Part shown: one piece after another, positions 1-12,900 of the stretch
Layout: every line of letters begins with the position of its first letter
Position numbering within the stretch: the first letter of the stretch is position 1
Assembly: GCF_032854445.1 (NCBI RefSeq)
Contig: NC_088301.1
Coordinates: forward strand, 186,001-250,000
Length of the DNA stretch: 64,000 nucleotides
Source: Liolophura sinensis
Taxonomy: Eukaryota; Mollusca; Polyplacophora; Chitonida; Chitonidae
Direction of reading: 5' to 3'
Position numbers and translations under genes: made by a program
The notes under the pieces: model-generated
The model's database searches: none
What the model was told of the DNA's origin: nothing
What the model saw: the letters and a program-made list of their open reading frames with translations, nothing else

Positions 1-125
1 CTACCACACAACTTCCAACGCTTAGTTCACTGCTGGTACCACACAACTACTTGCCAATGCTTAGTTCACTGCTGGTACCACACAACTTCCAATGCTTAGT
101 TCACTGCAGGTACTAAAAACTTCCA
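1..125. repeat. Minisatellite, ~43-bp unit, truncated by window edge
   Basis: About three copies of a unit containing taccacacaact and aatgcttagttcactgc. The left end runs out of the window. Confidence 0.8.
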
Positions 126-194
126 ATGCTTTAACAGTTTACTGTAGGACACCTAAGAAAACTATGGAGGCATAAATGTAACACGTAACCACAC

Positions 195-560
195 TTCACC
201 TCTCTTGGAACCAAAATTCACCCCCCTGGTAACCATGCTTCACCTCTCCAGGAACCACACTCCACCTCCTTGGAACCATGGTTCACCTCTCTTGGAACCA
301 AAATTCACCTCCCTGATAACCATGCTTCACCTCTCCAGGAACCAAACATCACCTCCCTGGTAACCCTGCTTCATCTCTCTTGGAAACCAAAATTCACTTT
401 CCTAGCAATCATGCTTCATCTCTCCAGGAACCAAACTTCACCTCTCCAGGAACCATGCTTCACCTCTCCTGGAACCAACACCTCACCTCTCAGGTAGCCA
501 TGCTTCACCTCTCCATGCAGCACACTTCACCTCCCTGGTAACCAATCTTCCCCTCCCTGG
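195..560. repeat. Minisatellite, ~20-22-bp unit
   Basis: Roughly 17 degenerate copies built on ggaaccatgcttcacctctc. It produces a 75-codon open frame that is only repeat translation. Confidence 0.85.
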
Positions 561-664
561 TCAAGGGCATTCCTGGTTGGTCAGTCACTGAGGACTACCA
601 ACAAGCTGCCATCATATTATACAAGTCACAAGGACATCATACAACATGTACATTTAATTACTTT

Positions 665-930
665 CATTTATTTATTTGATTGGTGTTTTACGCTGTACTC
701 AAGAATATTTCACTCATACGAGGGCAGCAAGCATTATGGTGGGTGGAATCCGGGCAGAGGCAGCGGGAAACCCACCGGCCATCCGCGGGTTGCCGACAGA
801 CCTTCGCACATAGGGCTGGAGAGGAAGCCAGCATGAGCTGGACTTGAACTCACAGCGACTGCACTGGTGAGAGGCTCCTGGGTCATTATGCTGCGCTAGC
901 GCACTAACCAACTGAGCTGTGGAGGCCCCA
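665..930 (-). mobile_element. tRNA-head SINE (family A), near full length
   Basis: On the minus strand it starts with a tRNA-like head (ggggcctccacagctcag, A-box-like, and gttcaagtccagctc, B-box-like). It ends with an AT-rich tail after gagtacagcgtaaaacacc. Other copies lie at about 12580, 35030, 39140 and 44640. Its head ends only 24 bases from PARPBP exon 9. An open frame over it is not a gene. Confidence 0.8.
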
Positions 931-953
931 CACCTAATTAACAAATTTCTTAC

Positions 954-3900
954 TTTAGACCGCTTCTGCTCTGCCACCTTTGCTTTCATGCGATCCCTCA
1001 AAGACTGGTTTAGTTTCTCTTCCACTTCTGGTTCTCCTGGTGACCTGAGGCAGCGAGATAGGCCTATTTAATGGGATTCTTGTTTCATATTGTATACTCA
1101 ACTCAGCAATTTTATACTTCATGAATACAATGACTGTCATTTCATAAGCAGGTGAACTACATCTGGCAACTTACTGACAAACTTTTCCACATGCTACTTC
1201 AATGACTTTCACGTAGAGGTCTTCACTGCATTGTTTATTTTTACCTAATTTTGCTTAGGCCATGGTGCCAGGGGGCGTGTAATTTGCTGCTGGTACCACT
1301 TAGAACACTTAGAATAAAACCTTAACTGAGGTAAACTGAAAAAAGGGCTTACTTCAACGGTTATGTGTGGCCATTTGCCAGCTATCACACAATTGTCGCT
1401 CCTATGGTTTTTCTCTCTATTTTGTACATCTTAATTATATTTAATGAACTTTAAACTGCATAAATCGCCACTACGGCATGGTTGTCCACTATTGTCAGCT
1501 AGGCCCCATGAGCAGTGAGAACAAGGCAACCTACTGTCACCTAGGTCCCTCGAGTGGCGAGAACAAGGGAATCTACAAGTCACCTGCCCAAGGAAGGGGA
1601 TTTAACTTGCACCTATCTCTGTGCCCTTGCGATTGAGAGACAAGTTTTTGTTATCATTCGGCCATGAGCTACTCCGTCAAACACTGCCTAAGTACCAACA
1701 GGTTAGTTTGTGCCCTTATCATATAACAGCCCACTAGCTAGCAGGAATTACATGCTATTATTTTTAGCTATGTATTATATATGCTACCATAATCCCTCGA
1801 ACTTTTCAGACATAAAATGGTAACTTTAAGTGAATTTATGCAAATTTTTATTTTATTTGGAGACAAAAGTACATTGGTTGGGTTGGCCAATTTCTGGGCT
1901 TCATAAAAAGTATAATTTTATCAGTCTACGCCGAGTAATGCCCTGACAAACTGCTCGAATAAACACCTCTGTGACGGCAAAAAAGTTGAAGAATTCAGTG
2001 TGTTCTACAAGCCAGATATACTAATTCTTTGAAGGCAAAAAAGATAAATATATAAATAAACCCTCACCTGAATTTTGTCAGGAGGCATGGGAAATGAACT
2101 GGTGTCTTTTGACTGGAGAATAGGTCCCCAAATATGTTGCCTGCATGAGCAGAAGTCTGTTTTGTGGCTCTTGATCTAAGAACATACGGATAATCTTCAG
2201 GGACTGTCTCCCTACCATGGTACCTCCACACCCTGCAGGCTGGCAAGGGAAGAGAATCAATTGCTAGGTATGTAATTAGCCACTATCATGTTAATTATAT
2301 TCCACAAATTTGTCAACCGCACTGTTACACATTAAACTTATAACTGATTTAATTCCAAAGGAAATGTCTGTGCTAATAAAGGAAATAACCACATGCTGAA
2401 AACAGTTACACAAGGAAAGTTATCACTGATAAAATGGCATTAGACTTGATGCTCGGTGAAAACTTTGACAAGGCTTTATTTACCCAAAGCTCTGTGTGTT
2501 TGTAAACTTTCCAGATTTCTCTTCACAGAAACATTACTGGAATGAAGACTGGAAACATCAAATCGCCGTGTCCTATTAACTCACAAGTTACGATGTACAA
2601 AAAAGCCAGCTTCTGAGCTCTATAATCAGCAGATTCATTTAATGAGCCCTAGGCTACAACTGGCTGAACGTATTTCCGGACTAAGACTCTATAATAGTGG
2701 ACCTTAGCTATATACTTATATCTGGACCAAGACTTAGTAATAGTGCACCTTAGCTATATACTTATATCTGGACCAAGACTTAGTAATAGTGGACCTTGGC
2801 TATATACTTATATCTGGACCAAGACTTGGTAATAGTGGACCTTGGCTATATACTTATATCTGGACTAAGACTTGGTAATAGTGAGCCTTGGCTATATACT
2901 TATATCTGGACCAAGACTTAGTAATGGTGGACCTTAGCTATATACTTATATCTGGACCAAGACTTAGTAATAGTGGACCTTTGCTATATACTTATATCTG
3001 GACCAAGACTTGGTAATAGTGGGCCTTGGCTATATACTTATATCTGGACCAAGACTTAGTAATAGTGGGCCTTGGCTATATACTTATATCTGGACCAAGA
3101 CTTAGTAACAGTGGACCTTGGCTATATACTTATATCTGGACCAAGACTTAGTAATAGTGGACCTTGGCTATATACTTATATCTGGACCAAGACTTAGTAA
3201 AAGTGGACCTTGGCTATATACTTATATCTGGACCAAGACTTAATAATAGTGGACCTTGGCTATATACTTATATCTGGACCAAGAGTTAGTAATAGTGGAC
3301 CTTGGCTATATACTTATATCTGGACCAAGAGTTAGTAATAGTGGACCTTGGCTATATACTTATATCTGGACTAAGACTTGGTAATAGTGGACCTTGGCTA
3401 TATACTTATATCTGGACCAAGACTTGGTAATAGTGGGCCTTGGCTATATACTTATATCTGGACCAAGAGTTAGTAATAGTGGACCTTGGCTATATACTTA
3501 TATCTGGACCAAGACTTAATAATAGTGGACCTTGGCTATATACTTATATCTGGACCAAGACTTAATAATAGTGGACCTTGGCTATATACTTATATCTGGA
3601 CCAAGAGTTAGTAATAGTGGACCTTGGCTATATACTTATATCTGGACCAAGAGTTAGTAATAGTGGACCTTGGCTATATACTTATATCTGGACCAAGAGT
3701 TAGTAATAGTGGACCTTAGCTATATACTTATATCTGGACCAAGAGTTAGTAATAGTGGACCTTGGCTATATACTTATATCTGGACCAAGAGTTAGTAATA
3801 GTGGACCTTGGCTATATACTTATATCTGGACCAAGACTTAGTAATAGTGGACCTTGGCTATATACTTATATCTGGACCAAGACTTAGTAATAGTGGACCT

Positions 3901-6900
3901 TGGCTATATACTTATATCTGGACCAAGAGTTAGTAATAGTGGACCTTGGCTATATACTTATATCTGGACCAAGAGTTAGTAATAGTGGACCTTAGCTATA
4001 TACTTATATCTGGACCAAGAGTTAGTAATAGTGGACCTTGGCTATATACTTTGATCACAACTAGAATGATTATTATCAGTATCTGACAAAGTATGGCGTA
4101 ATTTCTAATGAATAAACATAAACTGAAAAGCCGTTTGTTGATGAACCAGCTCTCAAACATGCCACTGATTAAGGACTGTTGTAGTCTGTGCATGGTTTAC
4201 TCAATCCATGCATCCATGTATCTATGTATCCACGTATCTATGTATCCATGTATCTATGTATCCATGTATCTATGTATCCATGTATCTATGTATTCATGTA
4301 TCCATGCATCCATGTATCCATGCATCTATGTATCCATGCATCCATGTATCTATGTATCCATGTATCCATGCATCCATGCATCTATGTATCCATGTATCCA
4401 TGTATCTATGTATCTATGTATCCATGTATCTATGTATCCATGTATCTATGTATTCATGTATCCATGCATCCATGTATCCATGCATCTATGTATCCATGCA
4501 TCCATGTATCTATGTATCCATGTATCCATGCATCTATGTATCCATGTATCTATGTATCTATGTATCCATGTATCTATGTATCCATGTATCTATGTATTCA
4601 TGTATCCATGCATCCATGTATCCATGCATCTATGTATCCATGCATCCATGTATCTATGTATCCATGTATCCATGCATCCATGTATCTATGTATCCATGCA
4701 TCCATGTATCCATGCATCCATGTATCCATGCATCCATGTATATATGTATCCATGCATCCATGTATCCATGCATCCATGTATCCATGTATCCATGCATCTA
4801 TGTATCCATGCATCCATGTATCTATGCATCCATGTATCCATGTATCTATGTATCCATGCATCCATGTATCCATGCATCCATGTATCTATGTATCCATGCA
4901 TCCATGTATCCATGTATCTATGTATCCATGTATCCATGTATCCATGCATCCATGTATCCATGCATCCATGTATCCATGCATCCATGTATCTATGTATCCA
5001 TGCATCCATGTATCTATGTATCCATGCATCTATGTATCCATGTATCTATGTATCCATGTATCCATGCATCCATGTATCCATGCATCCATGTATCTATGTA
5101 TCCATGCATCCATGTATCCATGCATCCATGTATCCATGCATCTATGTATCCATGCATCCATGTATCTATGCATCCATGTATCCATGTATCCATGCATCCA
5201 TGTATCTATGTATCCATGCATCCATGTATCCATGCATCCATGTATCTATGTATCCATGCATCCATGTATCCATGTATCCATGTATCTATGTATCCATGCA
5301 TCCATGTATCTATGTATCCATGTATCCATGTATCTATGTATCCATGTATCCATGTATCCATGTATCCATGCATCCATGTATCTATGTATCCATGCATCCA
5401 TGTATCTATGTATCCATGTATCTATGTATCCATGCCAGGGAAACTGGTCTGGTTCAGCTTCTGCAGCACATGTTTTCTTTCTGAACACACAATTAATGTA
5501 AGCTACACATATGAATAATGTGTAACATGCCTGTCTTAATATTTTTCAGTATTGTTCAAAAGTTTTATTTTTACTGATATTTGCTTCATTTATTCTTTAA
5601 AAGTGACAAGAATGGCAACTACAATCACCCATACATATACATTTTAACTTAGTAGGCCTACCTGCAGGTGAGATTTTTAGACCGAAAATTAGTAATTCAT
5701 CCCTTAAAGCTAATTGAATTGTAAAATTACCACATTAATGTGATTTTCACCTTGTTCCCCTATACACACATCTACATACTTGAATGTCCATGCAGCAGAT
5801 AAATGATTTATTTAAAATATTTTTAAGTTTGAGTGAGTGCTTGGGGTTTAACGCCGTACTCAACAATTTTTCAGTCATATGACGACGAAGGAATCCTTAG
5901 GGTGCATGTACGTGTAATGTGCCTCCTTGCTGCAGGACAGATTTCCACCGCTGTTTTATTTAGTGCTGCTTGACTGAGACGACTTACCGAAGGCATGTAA
6001 GCCGCCCCGTCCGAGCCATTATACTGATACGGGTCAACCAGTCGTTGCACTATCCCCTTCAGGCTGAACGCCAAGCGAGGAAGTTACAACTTCCTCTTTT
6101 AAAGTCTTAGGTGTGACTTGATCAAGGATTGATCCTGGATCTACCGGTCGATTGCAAACTGATAATTTTTACACTGTTTCTCAGTCACCTTTGAGCTGAT
6201 TTTATCTATATAATTTCTTATGCAAAGTAATGTGGTTTTGAGTCATTCCTATAAATTTGATGAAAAACCAATTCAGAGGTGAAATATTTTAATAAATTTG
6301 CTATGATTTCACTTCACACACACTATCCCGCAAGATCTAAAGAAACATGAATACTGACGCAGATTTAATGCATTTTTTATGAAAGAAGAATCATTCAAAG
6401 GGTAATTTTGCATTCTTCTGCTCTAAAGATTTTTTTTCAGTTGAAAATGGTTTTAAACACTGTCAATTATGAATAACACACCAAATATTAACAAAATGTC
6501 TTTATCATCTGTCAAGTTTTATTTGGGGGGGGGGGGGGGGACTGAGATTTATGTCTTCGAAAACAAGCCATCATTCACTCACTATGACCACAGATTATCT
6601 TCTTGAAGTTTTGAATTTTCTTTTTAAAATCCACAACTTTCAGACAACATAGTGTTTTCAGTCCTCAAAATTAGTGGAGAAAAGACAAACAATGTTTAAG
6701 TTTTATTCAACTGCGTTGGACCAGTTGCCAAATAAGGAATACAGTATGTGAACCCTTTTGCCATAAAAGGAATCACCGAGGGTGTGACTTAGTGGAAGCC
6801 ATAAACCACAATTTCACTAACTGGTTTGGACTATAATAGCGTATGGCTCGGGAGTGGAAATATTAAAGTGGTAGTGTGAGAAACATGGATACAAAACAAC

Positions 6901-9900
6901 AGCTCAAGAACTGAAATCCTGAATTTGGTAGCGGACGACGACACTCACTACAAGCCAGCTGAAAACCTCAGAACCAAATGACTTCATTGTTGTTTAATGC
7001 CATATACTAAAATGAGCGTAACTATATCGACCTTCTGAACTGTAAGTGACTGACAGGTACAATGTACGATAATGCTGTTAAATCAAAATTATCACATTTA
7101 TTTTGCCCTGTTTGCAATGTGAATCCACATGGTTTTATGGATTCCGGGGCGATTGGTTGGACAAGATATGTATGAGAATATTCCTAAAGCCAAACCCTGT
7201 GTGACATTCCCACTGGGTGACATTCCCGCTGGGTGACATCCCCACTGTGTGACATCCCCACTGGGTGACATTCCCACTGTGTGACATCCCCACTGGGTGA
7301 CATCCCCACTGTGTGACATCCCCAATGGGTGACATTCCCACTGGGTGACATCCCCACTGGGTGACATCCCCACTGCGCGACATCCCCACTGGGTGACATC
7401 CCAACTGGGTGACATCCCCACTGGGTGACATCCCCACTGGGTGACATCCCCACTGCGTGACATCCCCACTACGTGACATCCCCACTGCATGACATCCCCC
7501 TGTATCACATCCAAACCACACATACCTTATCTGGGGTAAGAAGGCTGGCCTGGTCTATCTGGGCTATGATTTCTGCTAACGCCTGCTGTATTCTCTCTGC
7601 ACAGGACTCAATGCTGCTACTTCTCAGCCGGTTTTCCTTGTTACGTAAGAAGGCATTCTTCAGCACATTGACTACTCTTCTACATGCAGACCTGGAAAAC
7701 CAACAAGGTCACCAGGCTTTCTTTACATGTACATGTACTATTTCTTCAATCAGTGTACATGTAAAATTGTCACAACATCTAACTCATGCATTCTTCAACT
7801 AATAATTCATCATCAATGGCTGCGAAATTCACATTTTGTCATGCTTTTCCAAAATGGTGGTAAGAAAAATAAACGATTGAGGGCTGAGCACATGAGCAAT
7901 ACATCAGCCATTCCGCAGCCACTATACTGAAGATACGTTGTAATGCATCTGTCTGAACTAAATGTCTGCTGCTTAGCAAAAGACTGGAGATTTACTCTAT
8001 AAACCCTGGTATTGGTGACACACGTGATCAAATAGCATGATAACTACATGTGTGATCAAATAGCATGACAACTACATGTGTGATCAAATTGCACGATAAC
8101 TACGTGTGATCAAACAGCATGATAGTTACATGTGTGATCAAATAGCATGATAGCTACATGTGTGATCAATTAGCATGATAACTATATTTGTGATCAAATA
8201 GCATGATAACTACATGTGTGATCAAACTGCATGATAACTACGTGTGTGATCAAACTGCATGATAACTACATGTAAATAAGGAGTAAACAGGTACATCTGA
8301 AATACAGAAGCTTATAAAAACAAGCTGCAGGTCAGTGAACAACGGGCATGTAGGTGATGCCATGCAAGAATTAATGAGGCTTTACAAGCTGGGCACTGTA
8401 AACTTCTCTTCCCAATGCCTGCTGAACCCTAAGCAAAACTGTCCTCCACTCAAGCCCCCTTCCCAATACCACATCAACGAGACAACAACATACAATAAAC
8501 ATTAGTTTAACTGATGAAGTTTGATGAGGGTTGCTGATACCTGGCATCTGTATCCTCCTCCAGTATGGTCTGCAGCTTCTGCATCAGGTCGGAGAAGTCT
8601 CCCATGCCTTTGACATGCTGTGCCAGGGGGCAGCACTTGTCTGGGGCATAACCCTTACCCCCAAGCCTGAGTCTGGTGATGAAGGACGTTGCTGTCTGAA
8701 AACATACAATACTGTTTTCATTGCTTCATGTACATCGCTTCAAGTGTAAAATAGCCGAGCAATACACGGACAGGAGATAACTAACATACAACAACAAGTA
8801 CTGTTCATCTTTCAGATTGAAATCCAAAGTGTGACAAGCAAAAAACTGAATTCAGACATAGGCCTCTTTGCTATAAGCCACCGACAGCCGAGAGAATCTG
8901 TGTATTGACAAGCTATGACAGGGCAGTATACTGTGACTACAGAACCAATCTCCAACCAAAACAGTTAGCCTGCTATTACATTCAGTTTAGCAAGAAACTT
9001 AATGTCATTTAATGCTATACTTAAAAAGTTTTCATTTAATCCCTGTCTGTCCGTTTTTACAGATGAAGGAATACCCAAGCGCCAGGGATAAACTGCAGAC
9101 CTCTGGCAATTTACTGACCAACTTTTACAACAAAGATACTTGAGGAATCTGTAAATTCCCCATACAAGCCCAGGATTGAACTTGTACCTGATGCGCCCTT
9201 AATACATACCTGGTACATTGGCATGTTTTTCAACCTGGCATATCTCTTGAGGTCTGTGAAGGCTGCGTGATTAAGATCTCTGTGAGGGGTATTGACAACC
9301 CGTGCTAAGGCCATTTCACTTCTCGAGTTTACCAACAGCTCCAAATATGACAAGACTGCACTATGCACGTAGCTCTACAAAACAAGCACATGTTACATCA
9401 TATTTATCTCAGGGTTTTTAATCAAAAGCTTTGCTTTCACAGATGTAGTAAGGCAGACATACTGTAATGTTGATACCAAAAATGATCAATATGTTAATTA
9501 GCTATCTGAAAAAAATGCTGCTCAGTCTCCACATTCCTATACATGTAATGAATAATTTGACTGTCAGCATATATGTAAAATGAAAATACATATGTATTAC
9601 CTCTGTTGCAGACTTGTGTGGTGTGATAAAACTTTTCCTGCCAAAGTTCTCTCCCTTGCTAGACTTCTTCAGGGTCTGTTGTAATGTTGATGGTACCAAG
9701 GAGATGTCAGGTGGCCGGTCTGGGGTCCCTAAACATGTGCTCATCTGGACATCATACACTTGTGCCTGTTTACACAGCATCCCCAACATCAGTTCCTGTC
9801 ACAAGGAAGTGTACACAGTAAGCTATACACCTAAACATGTGCTCATCTGGATGTCATACACTTGTGCCTGTTTACACAGCATCCCAACATCAGTTCCTGT

Positions 9901-12900
9901 CATAAGGAAGTGAACACAGTAAGCTATACACCTAAACATGTGCTCATCTGGATGTCATACACTTGTGCCTGTTTACACAGCATGCCCAACATCAGTTCCT
10001 GTCAAAAGGAAGTGTACACAGTAAGCTATACACCTAAACATGTGCTCATCTGGATGTCATACACTTGTGCCTGTTTACACATCATCCCAACATCAGTTCC
10101 TGTCATAAGGAAGTGTACACAGTAAGCTATACACCTAGACATGTGCTCATCTGGACATCATACACTTGTGCCTGTTTACACAGCATCCCAACATCAGTTC
10201 CTGTCATAAGGCAGTGTGCACAGTAAGCTATACACCTAAACATGTTCTCATCTGGATGCCATACACTTGTGCCTGTTTACACAGCATCCCCAACATCAGT
10301 TCCTGTCAAAAGGAAGTGTACACAGTAAGCTATACACCTAAACATGTGCTCATCTGGATGTCATACACTTGTGCCTGTTCACACAGTCATACACTTGTGC
10401 CTGTTTACACAGCATCCCCAACATCAGTTCCTGTCAAAAGGAAGTGTTCACAGTAAGCTATACACCTAGACATGTGCTCATCTGGATGCCATACACTTGT
10501 GCCTGTTTACACAGCATCCCCAACATCAGCGCCTGTCATAAGGAAGTGCACACAGTAAGCTATACACCTAAACATGTACTCATCTACTCACAACAGGTCT
10601 CTTGCTTACTAAGATGGGGCAGATGTGTTAACAAATGTGTCACTGCAGTGCTGGATAGGTAATTTGGAGCTATGTACTTAAATTTCAACCTGTAAACAAA
10701 GCTTTGTCTAAAAATACCGCTTTAATAGTGTAGTCCAGCTTTAATAGTGTGAGGTAACTTTATTACTGTGGGGCAGATTTAACACTGTGGGGAAACTTTA
10801 ATAGTGCGAGGTAACTTTATTGTTGTGGGGCAGATTTAACACTGTGGGGAAACTTTAATAGTGTGAGGTAACTTTATTGTTGTGGGGCAGATTTAACAGT
10901 GTGAGGTAACTTTATTATTGTGGGACAGATTTAACACTGTGGGGCAACTTTAATAGTGTGAGGTAACTTTATTGTTGTGGGGCAGATATAACACTGTGGG
11001 GCAACTTTAAAAGTAAAAAACACATTTATACAACCTATACCTTAAATGAGAGAGCTATACTTAAGGTTAAATAAAATATCTAAATTTTCTGTCAGCAACA
11101 CTTATTATTTGAGTATTTAACAGTTAAATATTCAAGGCTTAGAAGTCTCATTTACGCTGCCATTTGAACAGATTATATATGTCATCATGCTTAGCTTTGC
11201 CCACCAGCTCATTAGGACAAGGCATTCCAGACGAATTTTGGCAGACAACAACTCTCTAAACATTCCAAACTCTTTCTTTTTAGTTTTGGCTTTCATAGAC
11301 CTTAAAATCCATGATTATCACGATATACATACATATTTAGCTGGCTGGAAATCTACGTTATTCATATGGTAAGAGTAAAACGTTAAGCACCTTGACATCG
11401 CATTGAATATTCAACAGGTGGAAAGGAGGCTTTTCACTGGATAAGCCTAAAACATGTCGGGACTTTGCAGAAAATGGCAATGTTCTAAAACCATATTTCT
11501 CTTTAATGAAAGGTTAAAAAAAACCTAAAACACAGTTTGTAGAGCGCTTTCATTTAAGATATAGTTTGTATAAATGTGCTCTATTCTTTTAATGCTTTTG
11601 CAGCTTTAATAATGGAATGAAGCCTCGATCGTACCTCTTCAGCACTTCTCTCCGGACCCAGTACAACAATGAAACTGTGCTCCTGAAACTCCCTTTGCAA
11701 GCTTTCATTGTGTTCTAGTTCTCTGACCACAGCCAAATACACATCTGTCATGTCGGAGTAATTACTGTGAGACAGAAAGTCCTGGTATAATTGTAAAACC
11801 TCTTCGTGTTGAGATGTAGAGGAGGATGGCTTGTCTTCACGGTATGAGTCACTGGCTGAATGGGTGGTTCTTAGCCTCAATACATGCTTGTTCATCTGAA
11901 GAACTGAACTGGCCTCAACATCAAAGTCTCCAACGGCCTAAAATGCAAACACAGGACACATATCTCAGATCAGCTTTTCTACATGACAAATCCAACCTCT
12001 AAAATAACTATTTCGTTCTTGATGAAGCTCATCACTTTCCCTGATTTTGCGAGTTCTATTCGTCTTAGAAAAATGTTTTGGGTGTGAATTTTGGATCAAA
12101 TTCAGCAGGTTTTATTACCCCCTGAGGTATGAGTGACTTATCTGCTAACACCTATCCACAAACGACACCTCTTCTGACGGACACATTAAATTTAATTAAC
12201 TTCAAAAGGCAAGACAGGACATATCTTGATGTGGATTGTGGAGCATGGACTGTGATTTCATGGGCTGCTGACCTGTTTCTGTCTCTCAGCCAGGACTAGT
12301 TGTAAAGCCACAAGCTGGTCATCCTTGGAGAGAATGGTGATGCGCTCATTCCTATGCAGTACATACTTCCTGAACAAAGCCAGGTAGAAGGCGGACAGGC
12401 TCCTTCCTCGTACAGATGGGTCAGGAGCAGCAAAGACAATCTGCGGTGCTGAAGGTAAACGCTGGAGACATCAGTAACAGTAACAGTAACATGTTTTGCA
12501 TTTCTACTATTCACAGTAGTGTATAAACCTTGTATCAAGCGGGTCCTCATGCTAAGGCATTTGTCTGTTTGTTTCCATACATGATTGGTGTTTTATGCCG
12601 TACTCAAAAATACTTCACAGACGTCGGATGTGTGGGTATAAAATAAGGTAGAGCCAATGTGAAATGCACAAGCATTTGCAGGTTGGTGGCAGACCTTAGC
12701 ACGTACCACAGCAGAGGAAACCATGAGCTGGACTTGAACTCACAGTGAACTGCATTGTTGAGAGGCTCCTGGGTCACTGTGTTGCACTAGCACTCTCAAC
12801 ATGGAGGCACCAGCATATTTGTAGCAGTGTCAGTACAATACCAAAGACTTGGCAAATGACTCATTTACAGTAGCGTGTTTCTGCTGCCGTTCCGCCTAGC

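Noticed and set aside
4108-5518. Overlapping open frames of 436-458 codons, cysteine/isoleucine/histidine rich
   Set aside because: They translate an ATCC-type array, occur in all three frames and on the other strand, and sit inside a PARPBP intron.
9614-10662. Four plus-strand frames of about 90 codons
   Set aside because: Antisense reading of the ~100-bp PARPBP junction repeat.
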